Positions 1-7,200 of a stretch of 14,914 bases of DNA are shown here, in pieces. The notes under the pieces are model-generated. The model was not told where the DNA came from. It worked only from the letters and a program-made list of their open reading frames with translations, and searched no databases. The stretch spans positions 1-14,914 of the forward strand of contig CALNBE010000058.1 in the NCBI GenBank assembly GCA_937874455.1, written 5' to 3'. Position 1 is the stretch's first letter, and each line of letters starts with the position of its first letter. A program made the translations under genes and the position numbers. The stretch comes from an uncultured Opitutia bacterium (lineage in GTDB: Bacteria > Verrucomicrobiota > Verrucomicrobiia > Opitutales > UBA953).

Positions 1-21
1 AGACGTGTGCTCTTCCGATCT
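1..21 (+). other. Illumina sequencing adapter remnant
   Basis: The first 21 bases match the 3' end of the Illumina TruSeq read-2 adapter, which ends in GTGTGCTCTTCCGATCT. This is not genomic DNA. It shows that the window starts at an untrimmed contig end and that genomic sequence begins at about position 22. Anything upstream of the first gene, such as a promoter, is therefore missing or cut. Confidence 0.95.
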
Positions 22-66
22 GGGTTTTTTCGGGGGCGACCCTTTTTCCTTTCCCTTAAAACACTG

Positions 67-72
67 AAGGAG
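67..72 (+). promoter_or_regulatory. Shine-Dalgarno site of the first gene
   Basis: AAGGAG lies seven bases before the ATG at 80 and ten before the second ATG at 83. The spacing to 80 is ideal, so 80 is the preferred start. It is one of only two convincing ribosome binding sites in the window, both belonging to plus-strand genes. Confidence 0.75.
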
Positions 73-79
73 CCTTACC

Positions 80-2308
80 ATGATGAAGAAGTTGTTATTG
101 CTGCCGGGAGTTCTCGTTGCGTTTTCAAGCATTGTTTGGGTGTCGGCGCAGGCGGAGGGGGAAGTTTCCCCTGCTGCTGCGGCGGTTTCCCCTGCGGTGG
201 AAGTTTCCCCTGCGGCGGCGGTGGGGCAGGCGGGGGAGAAAAAGCCCGCTGCGTCGGCGAAGCAGCCGTTGTTGACAGTTGGAGCGATGGGTCAGAATGC
301 GCGTCCACTGGAAGCGTTGGGAAACATCCATATCCCTATGGTTGCTCCCTACACGAAGGCAACGGAGATGTCCTTTCGTCCGATGAAGGGGGAAACGGAT
401 GATGAATTGAATCGACGCAATGCGTTGCAACATCCGTGGCAGTTGTTGCGCTACATCCATGCGGAGAACGGCCAAACGCGAGGTTCCGCGCTGTGGCCGG
501 ATGTGGCCTATCGGCTTAACAGGGAAGAGATTGCGGCCAGCCTAGACCGCGATGACCGCCATCGCTTCAAGGGATGGGGTCATGGCGTTTGGGAGGATTG
601 CCGTGACAAGAGCATTGTAAGTGGGCCTTCGACGCCGGAGAAGGTGCGGCAGTTGGCAGAACAACTCTATGTTTTTGGAGGGGGGGGGTATATTGATTGG
701 ACTTACAACCTCTCGGAAGCGGAAACCGCTGCCAATTATGACCTCTGGCATAATCTCAAGGGTCGGGATTTTGAAACTACCTTGAAGGAGCGTGATTCCA
801 AGTATGCCACATGGCATCATATTTTCCAATCTTTGAGCTATCAAGGGGTGATACCTTCCTTTTTGAGCTTGGGACGTTCCTATGAGGAATACGGGCTGTT
901 TGAGGAATACTTGAAGGAATATGCTGAGAAGCTGGCTTCCGGTGAGGAAGTGAAGCATGAACTGCCGAAGCCGTATGAGGTGTGGTTGGCGACGCAGCAG
1001 CAATTTCTGGAGGAGTTGAATGATGAGAACGGGGAATGGAAGGTGAATGCGCCGTTGGTGCTGCGTTATCCCTTGGCGGTGAACTATGAGATGATGGGGA
1101 ACCGGAAGAAGGTGGCGAGCGAAGCGAAGCTGACATTAGTGGAAGCGGACGAAGTGCATACGGAGTGCATGAGCCGGGTGGCGCGTGGCCGGGTGGAACT
1201 GGCACGGGCGCAGAAGGAATACGTGCCCTCTGGCGAACTGGTAGCGCGAGTGAAGGAAGGGGAAGCGATCTGGAAGGGTGCTTTGAAATACGGAAGCGCA
1301 CAGATCGACCCGAACAAGCCGATCATCTACGTGTGCGATGTGAACTTTGACGCGCAGCGTGAAGACATCAAGGCGGCGTATGATACCTCTGTGGTGATGG
1401 AAGAGAAGTGGAACGACGAACGGGACATGACTCAAGCGGAGGCAAACACTCTGCATCGTTACCATGCTGGCGAGGTGTTTGTGTTCCAAGGGATGGCGAG
1501 TATTCATGGTGAACTCAATGGAAGCCCGGTCAAGGTGGGGAAGTGGTATGGTCAATTCCAAGATGGTCGGATACACAAGCGTTACTGGAATGGGCAGCAG
1601 CGGGTGGATGTGACGGACTTGGGGATGTGGCCTTTGGCGGCAGCGGAGTTTGCAGCGAAGAACAAGATCACGTATATTTTTCCGAAGCCGTATGCTTACA
1701 ACAAGCCGTTGATGGAAGCGCATGGGATTCAGTTGGTGGACTGCACCGAAGAAGTGTGGAAGATCGTGGATGCGTATGTGTGGCGGAAGGACAAGAACGG
1801 TGTGTCTTTCATTGCGACACCTGAGAACGGAGTGCGGCTTGCCGCCGAGAAGGGGAAGCTGGGTTTTGATGTGAGCAACGAATCAATGCTGGTCATGTAT
1901 CGGTTGCAGCGTCCAGCGCCGCAAGGGGTGCAATGCGCGTTGAACGAACCTGTGCTGGACTTGGCGGGAAGTCTGGCGACGGGTGGGCATGTGGCGCGTG
2001 CGATGAAGCGTGGGCACGCGACTCGGGATGCGCTGTATCTCTTGGACAGCGTGCAGAATCCCCGTCTGACGATGGTAAACGGGAATGATCTGGCGGGGAA
2101 GGGGCTTGGGGAAAACGTGTTCCTGAAGCTGGCGATTGAAGATGGCTTGGGTAAGGAAATCCTGAAACGCTTCGACAAGGGAGAGAAGGAAGCGAAGTTG
2201 GTGAAGTGGATTACCCGTAAATGCAAATTCGAGGATGACCGCTACGGTGCGCTGATGCTCACTTGGGTAGTGGAAAATCGCACCATGTTCGAAGGCAGAG
2301 GAAGATAG
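80..2308 (+). CDS. Secreted protein of unknown function, 742 aa
   Basis: I do not recognise this protein. It begins with a typical Sec signal peptide: KK at residues 3-4, a hydrophobic core of LLLLPGVLVAF, and a probable cleavage after SAQA at residue 25. Residues 26 to about 62 are a low-complexity Ala/Pro/Val/Ser/Glu linker built from a repeated VSPA unit, encoded by a repeated GTTTCCCCTGC word at DNA level. The remaining roughly 680 residues form a soluble domain rich in Trp, Tyr and charged residues, with few cysteines, no further membrane segment and no motif I can assign. It is probably exported to the periplasm or the outside. The start at 80 is supported by an AAGGAG site. It is alone on the plus strand, converging on the GH92 gene across a repeat-rich spacer. 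Its middle part is lower in GC than the rest of the window (one sampled 60-base line at 781-840 is about 42% GC). It could be a lineage-specific enzyme or a surface protein; the function is open. Confidence 0.85.
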   Translation: MMKKLLLLPGVLVAFSSIVWVSAQAEGEVSPAAAAVSPAVEVSPAAAVGQAGEKKPAASAKQPLLTVGAMGQNARPLEALGNIHIPMVAPYTKATEMSFRPMKGETDDELNRRNALQHPWQLLRYIHAENGQTRGSALWPDVAYRLNREEIAASLDRDDRHRFKGWGHGVWEDCRDKSIVSGPSTPEKVRQLAEQLYVFGGGGYIDWTYNLSEAETAANYDLWHNLKGRDFETTLKERDSKYATWHHIFQSLSYQGVIPSFLSLGRSYEEYGLFEEYLKEYAEKLASGEEVKHELPKPYEVWLATQQQFLEELNDENGEWKVNAPLVLRYPLAVNYEMMGNRKKVASEAKLTLVEADEVHTECMSRVARGRVELARAQKEYVPSGELVARVKEGEAIWKGALKYGSAQIDPNKPIIYVCDVNFDAQREDIKAAYDTSVVMEEKWNDERDMTQAEANTLHRYHAGEVFVFQGMASIHGELNGSPVKVGKWYGQFQDGRIHKRYWNGQQRVDVTDLGMWPLAAAEFAAKNKITYIFPKPYAYNKPLMEAHGIQLVDCTEEVWKIVDAYVWRKDKNGVSFIATPENGVRLAAEKGKLGFDVSNESMLVMYRLQRPAPQGVQCALNEPVLDLAGSLATGGHVARAMKRGHATRDALYLLDSVQNPRLTMVNGNDLAGKGLGENVFLKLAIEDGLGKEILKRFDKGEKEAKLVKWITRKCKFEDDRYGALMLTWVVENRTMFEGRGR

Positions 2309-2339
2309 GGAAAGCAGCGGAAGGCGGAGGGCGAAGGCG

Positions 2340-2369
2340 GGAAATCGCGGAGGAAATCGCGGAGGAAAT
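2340..2369 (+). repeat. 12-base tandem repeat GGAAATCGCGGA
   Basis: Two exact copies of GGAAATCGCGGA sit head to tail at 2340-2351 and 2352-2363, followed by half a copy (GGAAAT, 2364-2369). A further exact copy lies at 2483-2494, on the other side of the palindrome. The surrounding bases are variations on the same purine-rich theme. Confidence 0.85.
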
Positions 2370-2375
2370 TTAAGG

Positions 2376-2408
2376 AACCGCAGATGGACTCGGATAGACA
2401 CGGATGAC
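2376..2408. repeat. 10-base-periodic intergenic element (GGAT/GAC units)
   Basis: The stretch contains three near-repeats of about ten bases: GCAGATGGAC, TCGGATAGAC and ACGGATGAC. Intergenic elements of the general form CCGCAGATGAACGCAGAT are known from several phyla, and this one looks like a member of that style. The assignment rests on resemblance only; the copy number in this genome cannot be seen from one window. Confidence 0.55.
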
Positions 2409-2414
2409 TTGTAG

Positions 2415-2434
2415 GGGCTTCGCAAGCGAAGCCC
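2415..2434. repeat. Perfect palindrome, REP-like hairpin
   Basis: GGGCTTCGC and GCGAAGCCC are exact inverted copies separated by AA, giving a stem of eight pairs with a CAAG loop. It is preceded by GTAG, so the whole reads GTAGGGGC...GCCCGC, the layout of many short dispersed REP-like palindromes. No T-run follows on either strand, so it is not a classical terminator. It may still protect the 3' ends of the two converging transcripts. Confidence 0.6.
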
Positions 2435-2598
2435 GCTAAAGATGCGAGGAGGAGAAAATCGGGAAGGGCGGAGGCGGGAGGAGGAAATCGCGGAAGGGAG
2501 GAGGAGCGGAAGAGGCGGAAGCTAAAGCGGCGGGAGTCGGAAAAATTTCCTTTGCTGGTATTTCCCTGATTGTCGCTCCCTATGTCCCAGTTTTTGGG

Positions 2599-4605
2599 TC
2601 AATAGACGAGTTCGAGGGTGCCGCCTTGGAGGATGGCGGAGTGGGCAAGTTGGAAGTCGGTGACGGGTTGGCCGTTGAGGCGGACTTCCTTGATTGGAGC
2701 GTTTTTGTCTTTTCGATTTTTGGTTTGGATGGAGAAGGTTTTGCCGTTGTCGAGGCGGAGGGTGACCTTGTCGAAGATGGGGGAGACGATTTCGTAGTAT
2801 TCGGAGCCGACGGTCATCGGGTAGATGCCGATGGCGCTGAAGACATACCAGGCGCCCATGGTGCCGTCGTCCTCGTCCATTTCGGCCATGTAGCCCTTGG
2901 GGGCGTTGATGAAAGCCTTGCCGAAGTAGGGTGTTTTGAATTCCGCGTTGCCACCGTAAATGTGAGTCATGTCGGTGGTGAGGAGGCGGCGGACGATGTC
3001 CTGGGTTTTCTCCGGGGCGCCAAAGCGGTTGAAGAGGAAGGGCACGTGGATGTCGGGTTCGTTGCCTTGGTTGTAGAGGTTTTGGGCGAAGAAAGTGTCG
3101 AGTTGTTCCTGGAGTTTTTCCTTGCCGACCCATTCGATCATTTGGTCGAGGTATTGAGGGGCGGCCCAGCGGTATTGCCAGCGGGTGCCTTGGTAGAGAC
3201 CGTTGCCCTTCATTTTGGTGAAGGAATCATCGATGTGCATGAATTCCTTTTTCCAGGTTTCCTCGAAGAGTTTTTCGGATTGGGCGCGGTATTGGCGGGC
3301 GTCGTCTTTTTCGCCGATGATTTCGGCGATTTGGGCGAGGGCCCAGAAGTCGTAGCTGGCTTCGAGTTTCTGGTCGGGGCTTTTGCTGGCGTAGCGTTTG
3401 GCCTCCTCTTGCATGCCGCCGTAGCCCGGGCGGAAGTCGATGTTTTTGATCCCCTTGCGGTAGGCGTCGAGAAGGAGGATCACGGTGTGCTCGGTGCGGA
3501 CGGACGGGGTGGCCTCGTGGTCGGTGGACCAGTCTTTTTTCCCGGTCTGGTAGAGGTGGATGAGGGACTGGGAAATGTCGCTCATGCGGTCGGCCTCGGT
3601 GAGGACGAGCAAAGGAAATTTGGTGCGGAAGGTGTCCCAGATGGACCAGGAGCTGTAGTAGGTGAAGCCGCGGGCGGAGTAAATTTTGCCGTCGGTGCCG
3701 GTGAATTTGCCGGCGGCGGAGGTGACGTTGGCCGGGCTGTGGTAAACGCGGTAGAGGTTGGTGTAGAAGAGCACCTTGTCCTCGGAGGAAGTTTCGACGG
3801 CGATCTTGGAGAGGGTGTTTTCCCACTGGGCGTCGGCCTCGCGTTGCAGTTGTTTAAAGGATTTGCGGGCGACCAGGGTGTTTTCCTTTTTGGCGGAATC
3901 GCTATCGACGGAGGAGACGGCGATGCGGATTTCGACCGGTCGTTTGGTGCCGTTGGGGAAGAGCAGATCGGCCTTGTTGTCTTTTTCCCCCTCGATTTTG
4001 AATGGCTGGCTGGCCTTCAGGTGGAAGAAAAGTTTGTAGCTGCCGTGACCGCAAACATTGGGGGCGCGGACGAAACCCTCGGCCTCGGTGCTGGAAGTGA
4101 ATTGGTAGGAAACCTCGCGGGCCTTTTCGCGGGAGGCGCCGAAGTCGATGTTCAGGCGGGCCTCGGTGCCGGGGAAAGTGTATTCCTCGATGGCGACGTT
4201 GTGGGTGGCGGTGAGTTTGACGGAGACGCCGTTGCTGAGAGTGGCCTCGTAGTAGCCGGGGGAGGCTTTTTCGGTTTTCTTGTCGATGCGGATTTCGTCC
4301 TGGAGCCGGGACGGCTTGAGGGAAAGATTGCCGCCCGCGCCGCTGCAGCCGACGCCGGAAACGCGGTTGATGGAAATGCCGCGCACCCGGGAGTCGCGGT
4401 AATTGTAGCCCGCGTGTGTCCGGTCCTGGGAGTCGGGGCAGACATTGATCATGCCAAAGGGAACGGTGGCTCCGGGCGCGACCTGTCCATGGTCGCCATC
4501 GGTGCCGATGAAGGGATTTACGTATGAGGTGACGTTTTGGGCGGCGGCTTGGGAAATGCCGAAAAAGGCCAATGTGGCGAATAGGCGAACGAGGAATTTT
4601 TTCAT
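2599..4605 (-). CDS. Secreted GH92 family glycoside hydrolase (alpha-mannosidase-like)
   Basis: A 668-aa exported enzyme of glycoside hydrolase family 92, calcium-dependent exo-alpha-mannosidases that trim mannose from N-glycans or mannans. It has a signal peptide (KK, then a hydrophobic core, ending SQAAAQ near residue 23). The family opening YVNPFIGT follows at once, with the N-terminal sandwich domain (GYNYRD, SGVGCSGAGG). The catalytic barrel carries the family blocks ATPSVRTEHTVILLL, GTRWQYRWAAPQ, NEPDIHVPFLFNRFGAP (Glu516, the expected acid) and DEDDGTMGAWYVFSAIGIYP (Asp577/579/580, the expected base region). It is somewhat shorter than many members (700-760 aa). The segment between the acid and base blocks, about 60 residues, looks long, and the usual GNDD is DEDD. 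The sugar linkage specificity cannot be read from sequence. No SusC/D-like or other sugar genes lie nearby, so it seems to stand alone downstream of thyA with its own promoter region. Confidence 0.92.
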   Translation of the reverse strand: MKKFLVRLFATLAFFGISQAAAQNVTSYVNPFIGTDGDHGQVAPGATVPFGMINVCPDSQDRTHAGYNYRDSRVRGISINRVSGVGCSGAGGNLSLKPSRLQDEIRIDKKTEKASPGYYEATLSNGVSVKLTATHNVAIEEYTFPGTEARLNIDFGASREKAREVSYQFTSSTEAEGFVRAPNVCGHGSYKLFFHLKASQPFKIEGEKDNKADLLFPNGTKRPVEIRIAVSSVDSDSAKKENTLVARKSFKQLQREADAQWENTLSKIAVETSSEDKVLFYTNLYRVYHSPANVTSAAGKFTGTDGKIYSARGFTYYSSWSIWDTFRTKFPLLVLTEADRMSDISQSLIHLYQTGKKDWSTDHEATPSVRTEHTVILLLDAYRKGIKNIDFRPGYGGMQEEAKRYASKSPDQKLEASYDFWALAQIAEIIGEKDDARQYRAQSEKLFEETWKKEFMHIDDSFTKMKGNGLYQGTRWQYRWAAPQYLDQMIEWVGKEKLQEQLDTFFAQNLYNQGNEPDIHVPFLFNRFGAPEKTQDIVRRLLTTDMTHIYGGNAEFKTPYFGKAFINAPKGYMAEMDEDDGTMGAWYVFSAIGIYPMTVGSEYYEIVSPIFDKVTLRLDNGKTFSIQTKNRKDKNAPIKEVRLNGQPVTDFQLAHSAILQGGTLELVY

Positions 4606-4630
4606 GCGGAGGAGGTTAAAAGAGACGAAA

Positions 4631-4668
4631 TGTTAAACAAGAATATTGCCCCTTTGTTCTATAAAACA
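4631..4668. promoter_or_regulatory. AT-rich island with two TGTT...AACA dyads before GH92
   Basis: Between thyA and GH92 the sequence turns sharply AT-rich at about 4621-4680, within otherwise GC-rich DNA. It holds TGTTAAACA (4631-4639, a perfect dyad around one A) and TGTTCTATAAAACA (4655-4668, a 14-base dyad with one mispair). On the minus strand the second contains TTTTATAG, a plausible -10 element about 50 bases upstream of the GH92 start; no good -35 is visible. I infer a GH92 promoter with a possible operator. The regulator is unknown. Confidence 0.4.
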
Positions 4669-4767
4669 GAAAGGGAAAAGGCGGGAAGGCGCGGGCGGGG
4701 AGTCCGTTGCGGGGGCAAAGGAAATGGATGTGCGAAGCGGGCGGAGGAATTTCCTTCGCGGTGGAGG

Positions 4768-4791
4768 GTTTCCCTGGCGGAGCAGGGAAAC
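4768..4791 (-). terminator. Hairpin directly after the thyA stop codon
   Basis: GTTTCCCTG and CAGGGAAAC form a perfect nine-pair stem with a six-base loop, starting at the base after the thyA stop. No T-run follows, so it is not a standard intrinsic terminator. It could end or stabilise the thyA message, leaving GH92 to its own promoter. Confidence 0.5.
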
Positions 4792-5637
4792 TCAGACGGC
4801 GACTGGAGCCTTGATGGCGGGATGGGGATCGTAGCCCTCGACCTGAATGTCCTCGTAGCGGAAGGCGAAGAGATCGGACACGGCGGGGTTCAGCCGGAGG
4901 GAAGGCCGCGGGCGGGGCTGGCGGGCCAGCTGGGTCTGGACCTGTTCGAGGTGATTGGCGTAGATGTGGGCGTCGCCGAAAGTGTGGACGAAGTCGCCGA
5001 CCCCGAGGCCGGTGACCTGGGCGATCATGTGGGTAAGCAGAGCGTAGCTGGCGATGTTGAACGGCACGCCGAGGAAAAGGTCGGCGCTGCGCTGGTAGAG
5101 CTGGCAGCTCAGGCGTTTGTCGGTGCTGACGTAAAACTGGAACAGCGTGTGGCAGGGCGGCAGGGCGACTTGGTCGGCCTCCTGCGGATTCCAGCCGGAA
5201 ACAATGAGCCGGCGGCTGGAGGGATTGGTGCGGATGGCGTGGAGCAATTCTGCGAGCTGGTCCTTGCCGTCGCGGGCGTAGGTGCCGTCGGGTTTTTTCG
5301 TTGCGCCGAAGTTGCGCCACTGGTGACCGTAAACCGGACCCAGATCGCCCTCGGCGCGGCCAAAGCGGGCGCATTGCTCGGCGGTGGCCCATTCGTTCCA
5401 GATCGTCACCCCGCGCTCCTGCAGCCACTGGTTGTCGGTGCGGCCGGAGATAAACCAGAGCAGTTCGTGGATGATGGATTTGAGGTGGACCTTTTTGGTG
5501 GTGAGCAAAGGAAATCCCTGCCGGAGATCGAAGCGGAGCTGGGCGCCGAAAATGCCCAGAGTGCCGGTGCCGGTGCGGTCCTCGCGGCGTTCACCGTGGT
5601 CGCGCACCTGGCGGAGCAAATCAAGGTAGGCTTGCAT
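4792..5637 (-). CDS. thyA: Thymidylate synthase
   Basis: Makes dTMP from dUMP, using methylene-tetrahydrofolate as carbon donor and reductant, in the cytoplasm. The 281 aa agree with the ThyA family (264 in E. coli). Visible blocks are DRTGTGT (residues 20-26), the LTTKKVHLKSIIHELLWF helix region, YGHQWRNFG (103-111), the catalytic cysteine in LPPCHTLFQFYV (Cys162), and the dUMP-binding stretch QRSADLFLGVPFNIASYAL (182-200), followed by GDAHIYANH. All key residues are present. The ATG at 5637 fits the family start MxAYLDLL; the leader has no Shine-Dalgarno site. It lies 24 bases after the TrmH-like gene, so it is probably in the same transcript. No dihydrofolate reductase gene accompanies it in the window. 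Confidence 0.97.
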   Translation of the reverse strand: MQAYLDLLRQVRDHGERREDRTGTGTLGIFGAQLRFDLRQGFPLLTTKKVHLKSIIHELLWFISGRTDNQWLQERGVTIWNEWATAEQCARFGRAEGDLGPVYGHQWRNFGATKKPDGTYARDGKDQLAELLHAIRTNPSSRRLIVSGWNPQEADQVALPPCHTLFQFYVSTDKRLSCQLYQRSADLFLGVPFNIASYALLTHMIAQVTGLGVGDFVHTFGDAHIYANHLEQVQTQLARQPRPRPSLRLNPAVSDLFAFRYEDIQVEGYDPHPAIKAPVAV

Positions 5638-5661
5638 GGGAAATTTTTTGCGGAGGAAAAA

Positions 5662-6483
5662 TCAACCCTGGCGCCGGGCCTCCTGGCGGGCGCGTTTTTG
5701 GGCGAGGAATCCCCCGGCCTCGTGGCCGCGCTCCTTGCGCAGCAGCCAGGGCAGACCGAAGGCGGCGGTGTCGGCGGCGTTGAGCCAGGTGCTGCCGCCG
5801 ACGCCGGGAATGTGGAGCAGGTGCTCGCACTTGCCCACGATCTCGGAGGAAACGCCGGTGGCGGTGTCGCCGAGCACGATGGCGGGCGGGCGGCCCGGTG
5901 CGCGGATGGGCTTGAGCTGGTCCACGCGCCGACCCCCGGGCCGGGTGAAGCCGACGATGCAGAACAGGCCCTGCAACTGGCGGAGGAGCGGCGGCAGCGG
6001 GCCCGCGTCGCAAATTTTCAACATGTCGAGTGCGCCGGCGGCGGTGCTCCAGGCGCGCTCGGCGTAAACAGCCTCGGTGGCGGAGCCGCTGAGGAGCAAA
6101 TGAGTGATGCCAGTGGCGGCGGCCACGCGGGCGATGGCGCCGATTTGCAGCGGGTCGGCGATGTTTTCCAAAAAAAGCAGGGGCGTGTTGGAAGCCTGCC
6201 AGCCCGCGTAATCAGCAGGTTTGGGCAGGGCGAGCGGTGGCCGTTCGGTGGCGGCGACGATGCCGCCGTGGGCGGAGTGGCCGGCGATGCGGTCGAGTTC
6301 GCGCTCGTTGCTGGTGGAGTAGGAGAGTTTTTCCCGCGCCATCCACTGGCAGAGATCGGAGAAAGGTTTGTGCCATTCTTCGGCCAGCCAAAGCCGCTTG
6401 ATCGCCTTGGGGCGCTGTTCAAAGCAGGTTTTGACCGCGGATTCCCCGCAAAGCAGCACTGGACGAAAGCTAGACTCAGCCAT
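5662..6483 (-). CDS. TrmH/SpoU-type RNA 2'-O-methyltransferase, variant motifs
   Basis: A 273-aa member of the SpoU (SPOUT) class, which methylates ribose 2'-OH groups in tRNA or rRNA with SAM. The N-terminal part (PVLLCGESAVKTC...IKRLWLAEE) resembles the L30e-like substrate-binding domain and ends with AHGGIVA, matching the family's HQGVVA. Motif 1 is NIADPLQIGAIARVA (107-121), keeping the catalytic Arg but with Gln where Asn is usual. Motif 2 reads LGDTATG (204-210), lacking the usual Glu of LGxExxG. Motif 3 reads IPGVGGSTWLNAADTAAF (225-242), keeping the Asn but with WLNA for SLNV. The basic C-terminal tail (QKRARQEARRQG) may bind RNA. The fold assignment is good; the target nucleotide is unknown, and activity may be altered. 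It sits 42 bases downstream of metW and 24 upstream of thyA. Confidence 0.85.
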   Translation of the reverse strand: MAESSFRPVLLCGESAVKTCFEQRPKAIKRLWLAEEWHKPFSDLCQWMAREKLSYSTSNERELDRIAGHSAHGGIVAATERPPLALPKPADYAGWQASNTPLLFLENIADPLQIGAIARVAAATGITHLLLSGSATEAVYAERAWSTAAGALDMLKICDAGPLPPLLRQLQGLFCIVGFTRPGGRRVDQLKPIRAPGRPPAIVLGDTATGVSSEIVGKCEHLLHIPGVGGSTWLNAADTAAFGLPWLLRKERGHEAGGFLAQKRARQEARRQG

Positions 6484-6525
6484 GAGCGCCTATCTCATGG
6501 AGGCGAGGGCGAGGCGCAAGCGCAA

Positions 6526-7191
6526 TCAGGATGCGGGAACTCCGGCGCGGGGTTTTTGCAGGACGGGCCGGGTGAGACGCGGGCGGCTGAGGGCGTAAAT
6601 GCCGTATCCGGCGAGCAGCTTGGGCATGAGCGCGCGCGGGGTTTTCCAGTCGCCGGCATGATAGCGCCGCCGGTCAACGGTGATGCCGTAGTGGAGGCAG
6701 AAGTCCTCAAAATCCTTGATGGAAACAGGATTGGCCGGGTCGCTTTGGTACCACGGATTCGGGTAAATGCTGTTGCGGATGCGGTTGCCGTAACGGAGCA
6801 TGGAAAGGCGGTTGCGCCAGTGACCGTTGTTGACGAAGGCGATGGCGAGGTGTCTGCCGACGCGAAGGGATTGGAGGATGATTTCCGCCGGATTGTCGAG
6901 TTCCTGCAAAATGCGGGAGCAAACCACCCAGTCGAAACTTTGGTCGGGCAGGGTGCGGAGCAGGGAGAGAATATCACCCTGCACGACATTGACGCCGCGT
7001 TCGAGGCAGATGGCGACCTTCTGGGGGTTGCGTTCGATGCCGAAGCCGTGGACGTTTTTTTCCAGCGCGAGGCGGACCAGCAGTTCCCCGCGACCGCAGC
7101 CGAGATCAAGCACCGTGTCCCGGGTGCCAATCCACTCCAGAAAGACGGGGATGTCGGTGTCGCGTTTGATAATGGTGCGATTGAGCGACAT
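6526..7191 (-). CDS. metW: Methionine biosynthesis protein MetW
   Basis: A 221-aa class I methyltransferase-like protein. The SAM-binding loop VLDLGCGRGELL (27-38) is intact and is followed by GIERNP, VVQGDI and FDWVVCSRILQEL, with the MetW-typical middle section FVNNGHWRNRLSMLRYG and YPNPWYQSDPANPVSIKDFEDFC. MetW proteins are found paired with MetX and in some proteobacteria are reported to be needed for full MetX activity; the exact reaction is not settled. The gene begins nine bases after the metX stop, so the two are surely co-transcribed and probably translationally coupled. The leader TTTCCTTTC has no Shine-Dalgarno site, which fits coupling. The C-terminal tail after about residue 200 (RPRLTRPVLQKP) is basic and probably variable. 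Confidence 0.93.
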   Translation of the reverse strand: MSLNRTIIKRDTDIPVFLEWIGTRDTVLDLGCGRGELLVRLALEKNVHGFGIERNPQKVAICLERGVNVVQGDILSLLRTLPDQSFDWVVCSRILQELDNPAEIILQSLRVGRHLAIAFVNNGHWRNRLSMLRYGNRIRNSIYPNPWYQSDPANPVSIKDFEDFCLHYGITVDRRRYHAGDWKTPRALMPKLLAGYGIYALSRPRLTRPVLQKPRAGVPAS

Positions 7192-7200
7192 GAAAGGAAA

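Larger units (their letters stand above)
2309..2598. other. Purine-rich non-coding spacer between convergent genes
   Basis: This 290-base stretch separates the convergent stop codons of the secreted protein gene and the GH92 gene. It has no supportable gene. Both flanks are strongly G/A-rich on the plus strand (words such as GGAGG, GGAAA, GCGGAAG), and the centre holds a periodic GGAT/GAC element and a palindrome, listed separately. No hairpin followed by a T-run was found, so termination of either gene is not obviously intrinsic. Confidence 0.8.

Noticed and set aside
2626..4527. A 633-codon open frame on the plus strand opposite GH92
   Set aside because: The GH92 motifs on the minus strand are unmistakable. 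The opposite frame is a low-complexity Gly/Val/Asp/Phe shadow.
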